Source: a virus
DNA: 64,000 nt
IMG/VR virus record: IMGVR_UViG_3300047510_001118
Coordinates: 1 to 64,000 of that record
Direction: 5' to 3' (one strand)
Shown here: one piece after another, positions 58,235-64,000 of the stretch
How the letters are laid out: each line of letters begins with the position of its first letter
How positions within the stretch are numbered: position 1 is the stretch's first letter
Program-made: the position numbers and the translations under genes
Notes under the pieces: generated by a model
Databases searched by the model: none
The model's input: only the letters and a program-made list of their open reading frames with translations
Told to the model about the DNA's origin: nothing

Positions 58235-58956
58235 ATTAATCTCTGTTCTATACTTAATTTCTCATCTTGCAATTCGCCAATATAACTATTTAATTTTTCT
58301 AGCCAACCTTGATTGCGTAGCATTTTAAATACCAAATTTTCAGTGCTAAATTCTCCGCCTTTTTCTAGGCCCGCCTTGCGCATACGTTTAATGTCGTTCC
58401 ACATATCTTCTGCTACTGCTAGACTTTCTTTGGTCAATACAGTAACTATGCGATCTCTATAATTCTTATATTTTTCTCTTACATCTAAATCATTGATGTC
58501 AATCTTTTGACGTTTTGGTTCTGATACCCAACTGTCATTTAACACAGAATAGATACCAAGACTATGATGTGGTTGACTAGAGTCTTGAGCATAAAGTTCT
58601 ACGTCAATGCCTCTAACTTTGATGTCATGTCTAGCATTATATACATTTTTCTTGGCATCAAGTAATTCGCGAAATTCTGGACGATCTGGAATAGACACTA
58701 TGATGTGTAAATCTAAATCGCTCTGCGGAGTATAACTGTAAGCGGCATTACTACCAGACACAGTGATATCTCTTATATCTAATTCAACTCCGATATATTC
58801 TTCAAAATGTTTGGCAATTTTAAGTAACGCTTGGCGCACTTCAGGACGCATAACTTCGTCCTTAAAAATTCTTGGATTTAAAATGTCGTGAAATATCACA
58901 GCATTGTCAACGCTGGAATCAGACGAGGGCTCTACAGTAAACTCTTTGATAAGCAT
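58231..58956 (-). CDS. Nucleotidyltransferase-fold protein
   Basis: 241 residues. The NTase motif is clear: VSGSNAAYSYTPQSDLDLHI (about 66-85, G-S then D-x-D) with a third Asp in GIDVELYAQD. N-terminus MLIKEFTVEPSSD shares the EF tag. It may add nucleotides to RNA, protein or antibiotics-like substrates; target unknown. Found in T4-like phage virion regions. Confidence 0.82.
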   Translation of the reverse strand: MLIKEFTVEPSSDSSVDNAVIFHDILNPRIFKDEVMRPEVRQALLKIAKHFEEYIGVELDIRDITVSGSNAAYSYTPQSDLDLHIIVSIPDRPEFRELLDAKKNVYNARHDIKVRGIDVELYAQDSSQPHHSLGIYSVLNDSWVSEPKRQKIDINDLDVREKYKNYRDRIVTVLTKESLAVAEDMWNDIKRMRKAGLEKGGEFSTENLVFKMLRNQGWLEKLNSYIGELQDEKLSIEQRLI

Positions 58957-58971
58957 ACTGTATTTAGTGGA

Positions 58972-59208
58972 TTAAAACTTTAGAATTAAAGTTGCGATTA
59001 AGCCAAGTAATCCTGCTACGATTGTAGTTGCTGAACTAATAATAACCTTACTCATGCTTTGGTTACCCTTCATGATGTCAGCGTGGATGCCTTCAACTTT
59101 GGCTTCGATAGTAGTTAGACGTGCCTCTAGGATCTGATAGCGTTGTGCGCATAGATCAACGTGGGCTTCTAAATTTTCTCTTTCTAATTTTGTGGTCTCA
59201 ATAGACAT
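58972..59208 (-). CDS. Coiled-coil protein with C-terminal membrane anchor
   Basis: 78 residues: a heptad-rich N-terminal part (LEAHVDLCAQRYQILEARL) and one membrane helix at the end (VIISSATTIVAGLLGLIATLI). Tail-anchored topology, with CTAAATACAG late-like motif nearby. Could be a holin-like or spanin-like accessory; unproven. Confidence 0.7.
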   Translation of the reverse strand: MSIETTKLERENLEAHVDLCAQRYQILEARLTTIEAKVEGIHADIMKGNQSMSKVIISSATTIVAGLLGLIATLILKF

Positions 59209-59283
59209 TTACTCAGTTCCTTGCCGCTCCGGCTTAATTGTTGAGTAGCCTTTAAATGCCTAATAGTGTTTTTGCCTTTGCTA

Positions 59284-59703
59284 TTATTTATCACTCGCTA
59301 CCGAAATGATTGTGTTACAATCTGTATCGGATTCTGTATTAAAGATAGACGGACTAAATTTAGCAGTTTCGGTTAGACCAGATATCACTGGAATAAAGTT
59401 TAAATCTTTGACTAACAGTGCTGTCTCGTTACCTGTTGGATCTGTGTACGCACCTTCATACTCGATATAAAACTTAAAGGTCCAAACTCGCTGTGTTCCT
59501 TGATGTTTGAACCCAAAGGGATAACGACTAGTTTCTTCACTAACCGGTCTAGTAGTATTCAATGGATTGGCTCGCATACTGATTGTCTGTATCAACATAG
59601 CCAAATTTTGCTGTTGTTGATACTCAAATTCTTTGCCTGCTTCTTTTCGATATTGCTTTGTTTCAGTAATATCAACCAGTGTCCTAATAATGAATTCTTT
59701 CAT
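59284..59703 (-). CDS. Virion-region hypothetical
   Basis: 139 residues starting MKEFIIRTLVDITETKQYRK, containing GFKHQGTQRVWTFKFYIEYE. Ends with acidic Ser-rich residues. Resembles small T4-like aquatic phage proteins linked to tail or capsid. Late-like GTAAATACT precedes the start. Confidence 0.7.
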   Translation of the reverse strand: MKEFIIRTLVDITETKQYRKEAGKEFEYQQQQNLAMLIQTISMRANPLNTTRPVSEETSRYPFGFKHQGTQRVWTFKFYIEYEGAYTDPTGNETALLVKDLNFIPVISGLTETAKFSPSIFNTESDTDCNTIISVASDK

Positions 59704-59722
59704 GTCAGTATTTACTGGTCAT

Positions 59723-59752
59723 AAAAAAAGCGCCACTGTAAAGTGACGCTTT
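59723..59752 (-). terminator. Rho-independent terminator
   Basis: On the minus strand AAAGCGTCACT/AGTGGCGCTTT with a 4-nt loop and T7, closing the 119-aa structural gene. Confidence 0.85.
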
Positions 59753-59777
59753 CCTTCCCATCCCTAGGAATTACTGA

Positions 59778-60137
59778 TTATAGTGCTGGTGTAAAGATTG
59801 CTTCAACAGTTACAGTTGCGCCTGTACCGGCTGCGGCTGTAGTTGTGTTGAATGTACCTGTACCTTGAACACGGAAGTAAACAACATCTGTTACACCGCT
59901 TACAAATGCTGTACCGGCTGCTGTACCAAAACCTGCTACTGTGAAAGCGTCTGGACCGCCTACGTCTGTACCTGTACCGTCACCACCTGCGCTAGTAATA
60001 GCGTTGTAGATGTCATTTAGGTTGTCGTTTGTCATGTTGTCTAAAGCAACTTTAACAACTAGCTCACGACCTGCGTCGGATTGACTGATTGCAAATTTGC
60101 GGCTGTTTACACCTGCTGTAGATAATACTGATGCCAT
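59778..60137 (-). CDS. Probable abundant virion (decoration-like) protein
   Basis: 119 residues, Gly/Thr/Ala/Val-rich, beta-type, no Cys or Trp, ending VEAIFTPAL. GAGGAGAATATATT is a strong ribosome site and the gene has its own terminator, as expected for a highly made structural protein. No family recognised. Confidence 0.75.
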   Translation of the reverse strand: MASVLSTAGVNSRKFAISQSDAGRELVVKVALDNMTNDNLNDIYNAITSAGGDGTGTDVGGPDAFTVAGFGTAAGTAFVSGVTDVVYFRVQGTGTFNTTTAAAGTGATVTVEAIFTPAL

Positions 60138-60224
60138 AATATATTCTCCTCGTTGGCTTTGCCTACTACTCTGTAGGACTTGTATTTTTATTTAGCCAAA
60201 AGGATAAAAACTGGTGTATATGGG

Positions 60225-60500
60225 TTAGTTTTCGGGGTCGTTTTTAACGATTTTATGTGATTCAACGATCTTATGTACACCACGTTTAAATTTACGTGGA
60301 TCCCCAGCACGGATAGCGTTAAGAAAACGGCGCTCTAATTCAGCCGATTCTTCTTCGTTGAAGTGTTGACGTACCAATGATAATAAGTTCATAGCACTTT
60401 CGATAATACGTTGCCCTTTATTTTCTATAAGGAGTTCAGTATTTCTAGTATTGCCTAGACTGTTTAATTCTTCTAAAATACTACGGGTACGTTTTTTCAT
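60225..60500 (-). CDS. Small helical assembly-like protein
   Basis: 91 residues, basic and helical (SILEELNSLGNTRNTELLIE, then FKRGVHKIVESHKIV). Near-consensus promoter at 60536-60564. I recall such proteins near T4-like head genes, but the role is unknown. Confidence 0.7.
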   Translation of the reverse strand: MKKRTRSILEELNSLGNTRNTELLIENKGQRIIESAMNLLSLVRQHFNEEESAELERRFLNAIRAGDPRKFKRGVHKIVESHKIVKNDPEN

Positions 60501-60535
60501 ATTTCTTTTTCCGTTTGTTTTATTTACCTATCTAT

Positions 60536-60564
60536 ATTATACAATCAAGAAAAATAAAAAGCAA
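60536..60564 (-). promoter_or_regulatory. Sigma-70-like promoter
   Basis: On the minus strand, TTGCTT (60559-60564) and TATAAT (60536-60541), 17-bp spacer. Confidence 0.65.
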
Positions 60565-60576
60565 ATAGTTCGATAT

Positions 60577-60605
60577 TTGTGCGGTGCGCAACGTCTCAGT
60601 ATAAA
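60577..60605 (+). promoter_or_regulatory. Plus-strand promoter
   Basis: TTGTGC (60577-60582) and TATAAA (60600-60605), 17-bp spacer, upstream of the 40-aa gene. Confidence 0.6.
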
Positions 60606-60630
60606 TACTGATACACACAAGGAGACAGAA

Positions 60631-60753
60631 ATGTTCAAAAAAATCATAAATTCAGTATGGAGTTTTTTCTGCGCTGTAGGCGAAGCACGATATGCCGCAG
60701 AGTTAGCTCGCAATGGCAAATGGCGTGAAGCACAAGAACTTGCCCAAAAATAA
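60631..60753 (+). CDS. 40-aa helical protein
   Basis: Starts MFKKIINSVWSFFCAVGEAR, continuing YAAELARNGKWREAQELAQK. Amphipathic, possibly membrane-touching at its start, with a TPR-like second helix. AAGGAGACAGAA ribosome site. Very small genes like this recur in aquatic phages. Function unknown. Confidence 0.7.
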   Translation: MFKKIINSVWSFFCAVGEARYAAELARNGKWREAQELAQK

Positions 60754-60755
60754 TC

Positions 60756-60965
60756 ATGTTTTACAAATTCAAGGAGGTTCCATATCAAATATGGGGGCCT
60801 TGGCGGAATCAATGGGGTTATGTCACTGAAGTAGCACAGTTCAGTGACAACGACCTTATTCTTAAAAGTCTAACACCTAGTAATAAAAAAATAGTTCGAC
60901 GATTCTGTCATTGGGAAGACTGTGCTGAAATGATTGAATTAATCGAACAAGATCGGAGATTTTAA
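60756..60965 (+). CDS. 69-aa hypothetical
   Basis: Starts MFYKFKEVPYQIWGPWRNQW. Aromatic beta-like N-terminus and a helical tail. 2 bp after the preceding gene. Not recognised. Confidence 0.65.
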   Translation: MFYKFKEVPYQIWGPWRNQWGYVTEVAQFSDNDLILKSLTPSNKKIVRRFCHWEDCAEMIELIEQDRRF

Positions 60966-61043
60966 ATGACACACACATATTGGCGACCAATGACAGACGA
61001 AGATGTCGAATGGGTAAATAATCCAGGAAAAAAATTATGTTAA
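60966..61043 (+). CDS. 25-aa peptide
   Basis: Starts MTHTYWRPMTDEDVEWVNNP right after the previous stop codon, so translation by coupling is likely. Ends before the promoter at 61047. Too short to classify. Confidence 0.5.
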   Translation: MTHTYWRPMTDEDVEWVNNPGKKLC

Positions 61044-61046
61044 CTC

Positions 61047-61075
61047 TTGATTTATATCCTTTAGGCATATATAAT
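61047..61075 (+). promoter_or_regulatory. Sigma-70-like promoter
   Basis: TTGATT (61047-61052) and TATAAT (61070-61075), 17-bp spacer, upstream of the 73-aa gene. Confidence 0.75.
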
Positions 61076-61105
61076 ACTACATACACAAACACACAAGGAG
61101 AAGTT

Positions 61106-61327
61106 ATGTTTACACCACACTTTTTTATCGATTCATTTCAAAGCACTAAAAAAATAGTTGCTGATCAGATTTTTAAAGATCCTGCCCTAAACAAAGCGGC
61201 ACATGCGTATATTGAAGCTCAAACACAGTTTGCCAAAATGGCAGTTAACAACACCATTGACATGGCTAAGTATTCTGTAGAATCAGTATCTAAGGTACTG
61301 TTTCCAAAGAAGGAAGGTACCTCCTAA
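61106..61327 (+). CDS. Phasin-like helical protein
   Basis: 73 residues: one long amphipathic helix (for example KAAHAYIEAQTQFAKMAVNN, then SVESVSKVLFPK) resembling phasins, which coat polyhydroxyalkanoate granules. Start chosen by AAGGAGAAGTT. The resemblance is by pattern only. Confidence 0.65.
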   Translation: MFTPHFFIDSFQSTKKIVADQIFKDPALNKAAHAYIEAQTQFAKMAVNNTIDMAKYSVESVSKVLFPKKEGTS

Positions 61328-61361
61328 AGGTACAAGACATACACACACAAAGGAGAATATT

Positions 61362-61634
61362 ATGTCACAATTTGAAACACCAAAACTACCAGAAGTAAAA
61401 TTCAACAAAAACGGTTATGAAATCCGTGCAGATATTTTAGCACTTGCTAAAGATCAAGTACAAGCAGAATACAGTTATAAATTTAATGGTTGGGAAATGT
61501 CAGCCAAGCGTGACGAGAAGACTGGTCAGATCGTTACTACTGTTGGTATGCCGGAAGTTCCAGGAATCGATAAGGTTCTTGAAGCCGCTGAAAAAATGTA
61601 CAGTTTTGTTAATCAAGGTACAAATAAAAAATAA
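61362..61634 (+). CDS. 90-aa hypothetical
   Basis: Starts MSQFETPKLPEVKFNKNGYE; mixed helical and beta, ends in a basic tail. AAAGGAGAATATT ribosome site. Shares the transcript of the phasin-like gene and ends at the terminator. Function unknown. Confidence 0.7.
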   Translation: MSQFETPKLPEVKFNKNGYEIRADILALAKDQVQAEYSYKFNGWEMSAKRDEKTGQIVTTVGMPEVPGIDKVLEAAEKMYSFVNQGTNKK

Positions 61635-61666
61635 TAATATACTGGCATAGCCGTTTATACTAATAA

Positions 61667-61692
61667 AAAAGGACTCTTCGGAGTCCTTTTTT
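61667..61692. terminator. Bidirectional terminator
   Basis: AAAAAGGACTC-TTCG-GAGTCCTTTTT between convergent genes. Confidence 0.9.
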
Positions 61693-63227
61693 TATGCTGT
61701 TGCTGTACTAATAGTTTGTAAATTGTTTAACGCAGTCTGCATTTTAAGTTGAGTAGCGTGTTTGTTAAGTCCTACGCCACCATAGAAACTTTGACCACCT
61801 TTACTTGGAGAAGGTAAACCTGCCCAAATTCTAGATAGACGGTCTAAAAATCTTGTGTCATCTATTCTACCACGTAACCAGTCTTCCAGGCCGGCTTCTC
61901 TTAAAAAGACAATACCCATCTTGTCCTGATTCTCGGCTGTAAATTTATCTTTTGTAGGATCTAGTCCTGCTTTCTTCGCATAGTTAATAGTATTAAAGTG
62001 CATTATTTGATAGCGTCCTGCAGCACTGGAACCTGCTCTACGAGCATGTGCTAACTGATAAGATGCTAACTCTTCCATAGTCATATTTAAAATAGCCGGA
62101 TCACGTTTGCCACCAAACATTATATCATATTGGCCGCCACTTTCTGGACCAGCAACAAAATTAAGCACTTGTCCAACTTTGCCTTTTGTAACAGCATCAA
62201 GTTGTAAAGGTTTGCTGACATCTACCTTGCTTTGAGCTGGTCTAACTTCAGCCTGCGAACTCTTTTTCAATGTAGCCAATAGTTCTGGTTTGGCTTTAAG
62301 CATGGCATTCATCTTATCAACTGTTGCTTTGTCAGCATCACCAGTGGCCGGCAATCCATTCTTTTCTTGGAATGTTCTAATAGCAGCCGTTGTTTCTTTT
62401 CCTTGTAAGCCGTCAACACCAAATTTTGGTAATGGAACACCTAATGCTATCAATGCCTTCTGTACGTCAGCAGTTTGTGGGCTTCTTAAACTTGGTGGAA
62501 CTTCAACTACAAAGGATTGTTTATTAGGATCTTGTTCTTTATCACCTAACCCAACTTTGTTTAATACTTTATTACCAAATCTATCAAGAGAAGATTTTGG
62601 TTCTTTTGGTTCTTCTTTTGAACTTGATCCTGGTTCATTACTTCCAAAAGCAGTTGGTTTGGCTGAACTAACTACCTGTGATGCTACAACCTTATATGTA
62701 GACATACCAGCATGTACACCATCAGTTAGTGGTTTGCCGTTGATGTCAATAATCGGTATACCGCCAAGAGCACTTCTAATTGCAGCACGTACCTCTTCTT
62801 GAAACTCACCACCATAGAACTTGGCTTCTTTACTACCTCGTCCTGGACCGTTAGGGAATAATAAGAAAAGTACTTTTGAAGGTTGCTGTGCGTTAATTCT
62901 ATCTACCACACTGGAAACATCAGATGCGATTGATTGAGCAGTGCGGGATGGTTTTCCCGGAACCATGGCGTTAGCAGTATCGTTGGCTCCTAACGCTACT
63001 AATACCACAGAACCTTTGGGTATTTTTGGAATATTGGCCAACATCTGTTGTGTTCTTGGTGCTGGACCTTTGCTGGCCGCTGAAGGCACTCCTAAATTAA
63101 GCCATTTTACGCCTTTCATTACACCGCCCATTACGCCTACTGCATGTGCGTGGCTGTCACCGATAGCAACATAGACTGGTTCGGGTTCTGATTCAAAAAT
63201 TTGGGTTATAAATTCACGTGCTCTCAT
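61692..63227 (-). CDS. Three-domain lysin: SGNH hydrolase, PG-binding, lysozyme-like
   Basis: 511 residues. N-terminal tag MRAREFITQIFESE, then an SGNH domain (about 17-190; IGDSHAHAVG, LGANDTAN, DGVHAG), a PG_binding_1 helix bundle (about 250-310; QKALIALGVPLPKFGVDGLQ) and a C-terminal muramidase-like domain (about 355-500; GPESGGQYDIMFGG, AAGRYQIMHFN) of the lambda-endolysin (GH104) type. A virion-associated wall enzyme is likely, since it lacks a signal peptide and bears the putative packaging tag. GTACTAAATACTG precedes the start. Confidence 0.9.
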   Translation of the reverse strand: MRAREFITQIFESEPEPVYVAIGDSHAHAVGVMGGVMKGVKWLNLGVPSAASKGPAPRTQQMLANIPKIPKGSVVLVALGANDTANAMVPGKPSRTAQSIASDVSSVVDRINAQQPSKVLFLLFPNGPGRGSKEAKFYGGEFQEEVRAAIRSALGGIPIIDINGKPLTDGVHAGMSTYKVVASQVVSSAKPTAFGSNEPGSSSKEEPKEPKSSLDRFGNKVLNKVGLGDKEQDPNKQSFVVEVPPSLRSPQTADVQKALIALGVPLPKFGVDGLQGKETTAAIRTFQEKNGLPATGDADKATVDKMNAMLKAKPELLATLKKSSQAEVRPAQSKVDVSKPLQLDAVTKGKVGQVLNFVAGPESGGQYDIMFGGKRDPAILNMTMEELASYQLAHARRAGSSAAGRYQIMHFNTINYAKKAGLDPTKDKFTAENQDKMGIVFLREAGLEDWLRGRIDDTRFLDRLSRIWAGLPSPSKGGQSFYGGVGLNKHATQLKMQTALNNLQTISTATA

Positions 63228-63272
63228 AGTACAGTATTTAGTATTTTTTATCTTTGACTAATAAATATTTTT

Positions 63273-63704
63273 GTGAAGGACATCTACGTTCGTACTTTTT
63301 ACACGCTGATCAAAGAGCGTGAACAGGAAACGGGATTTACTATGCCCGAACCAGTAGAACACTACTGTGTATTTTTGTTGGCAGAACGGGTTGAAAAAAC
63401 AGAGTTAATACCAGATCCTAGTTTTGCTGAAAAATATCTACAACTATACAGTGCCAAAGATCATACTGAAATAAAACATTTTGCTGACGACTGTTTATTT
63501 TTTACCAGTATACTTCCAGACTATGGAAAAAGACGCGGGTTAAACATGGACTACTACGCTACGTTAGGCATTAGCAGTTATTATGCTTATGGAGATCTAG
63601 TTAATGAATCGCTGTATACACACCTAGGAAATTACTTTTACCATCTACAAAAGTTTTTAGAATCAACGATCAAAAACAGACCGCTAATTAGTTTTGTTCT
63701 CTAA
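63273..63704 (+). CDS. Hypothetical, T4-like phage type
   Basis: 143 residues from a GTG start (KDIYVRTFYTLIKEREQETG). Helical, aromatic. TAATAAATATT lies upstream (late-like). Overlaps the convergent minus-strand gene by 17 nt. I recall relatives in aquatic T4-like phages but know no function. Confidence 0.68.
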   Translation: MKDIYVRTFYTLIKEREQETGFTMPEPVEHYCVFLLAERVEKTELIPDPSFAEKYLQLYSAKDHTEIKHFADDCLFFTSILPDYGKRRGLNMDYYATLGISSYYAYGDLVNESLYTHLGNYFYHLQKFLESTIKNRPLISFVL

Positions 63705-64000
63705 CTTTTTCTACAGTAAAATCATCTCTGGTTAACGAAGGGTGACGTTCAATTACTCTATTAATAATATCTTCTTTGCTCTCGCCTTCAATTCTAGCCT
63801 GTTTACCATTTCTAGTCAGTGTAACAACATAGGTGCCAGGGCCTTGATCTTGGTCAACTTCTTCGTCATCTTTCTTTTCTTCTTCGCCGGAAGCAAAACT
63901 TAGAGGAAATCTCTGTTTTAGATCTTCAATTGCTGTGCCAACATCGTAGCCACCTGGAACTATTTCTTTGCTGGCGTCTTTGATTTCAGCAGCCTTAGAT
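63688..64000 (-). CDS. Partial CDS, runs off right edge
   Basis: About 104 C-terminal residues are visible: an acidic linker (EEEKKDDEEVDQDQG) then a compact domain (YVVTLTRNGKQARIEGESKE, then DIINRVIERHPSL) ending REQN. The start is outside the window. The C-terminal part looks like a small alpha/beta domain of many phage proteins. Not classified. Confidence 0.75.
   Translation of the reverse strand, partial: SKAAEIKDASKEIVPGGYDVGTAIEDLKQRFPLSFASGEEEKKDDEEVDQDQGPGTYVVTLTRNGKQARIEGESKEDIINRVIERHPSLTRDDFTVEKVREQN

Noticed and set aside
1-64000. Bacterial chromosome or prophage instead of phage
   Set aside because: DnaK, Isc and curli genes look bacterial, but they are embedded among fibre, PAAR, lysin, small overlapping and late-motif genes, with no ribosomal or core metabolic operons. 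Uniform coverage should still be checked.

Overview
This 64 kb window reads as part of a large T4-like (myovirus-type) phage genome infecting a Gram-negative, probably proteobacterial host. Phage evidence: very large tail or fibre proteins (474, 2211 and 622 aa), a PAAR spike protein, a T4-type NrdA/NrdB/glutaredoxin set, a PD-(D/E)XK exonuclease, a modular lysin, bS21, many small coupled genes, and AT-rich TAAATA-like motifs just upstream of structural genes. Host evidence: genes for outer-membrane proteins, lipoproteins, curli secretion and sacculus remodelling. Two-piece tmRNA and proteobacterial-looking IscU and bS21 fit a proteobacterium; betaproteobacteria are plausible but unproven. No terminase, portal or major capsid gene was recognised here.

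Layout. 1-6.7 kb: a minus-strand array of 28 tRNA genes covering all 20 amino acids, all with encoded CCA, interleaved with small ORFs, an HNH endonuclease, tRNA fragments and structured non-coding spacers; near-consensus sigma-70-type promoters sit at its head and inside it. 6.9-15 kb (plus): two tail or fibre genes. 15-17.3 kb (minus): AhpD, SGNH hydrolase, AhpC and a DUF481-type outer-membrane barrel. 17.4-18 kb: a circularly permuted two-piece tmRNA behind a cold-shock gene, with a 24-aa membrane peptide between its halves. 18-22 kb (minus): small coiled-coil genes, an Hc1-like histone, a Bax-inhibitor-1 family protein and ClpP. 22-24 kb (plus): six small proteins, most of them membrane proteins, then a fatty-acid desaturase. 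24-28.9 kb: an S11 peptidase, an amidotransferase-fold protein, a CHASE2 nucleotide cyclase, SpeD and a DUF3445 protein. 28.9-34.5 kb (minus): an autotransporter-like protein, a FecR-domain protein, a curlin, CsgG and CsgF. 34.5-41.5 kb: bilin reductase plus heme oxygenase, ClpS, Hsp20, DnaK, GMP reductase and bS21. 41.4-46.5 kb: membrane proteins, lipoproteins and a SleB-type hydrolase. 46.5-53 kb: IscA, IscU, superoxide dismutase, an ErpA-like carrier, PAAR, glutaredoxin, NrdB, aldolase and NrdA. 53-64 kb: virion and assembly genes, several sharing a short N-terminal tag, plus a few plus-strand small genes.

How it fits together (inference): the phage appears to bring a translation and quality-control kit (tRNAs, bS21, tmRNA, ClpP, ClpS, DnaK, Hsp20), an iron, heme and redox kit (Isc/Erp carriers, SOD, AhpC/AhpD, heme oxygenase, bilin reductase, glutaredoxin, RNR) and an envelope kit (curli secretion, barrels, desaturase, peptidases, lysins). 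The most unusual items are the permuted tmRNA with its embedded membrane peptide, the curli cassette, paired tRNA spacers whose closing helices covary, a leader hairpin shared by dnaK and hsp20, and two A9 tracts at which long, sensible reading frames continue in the -1 frame.
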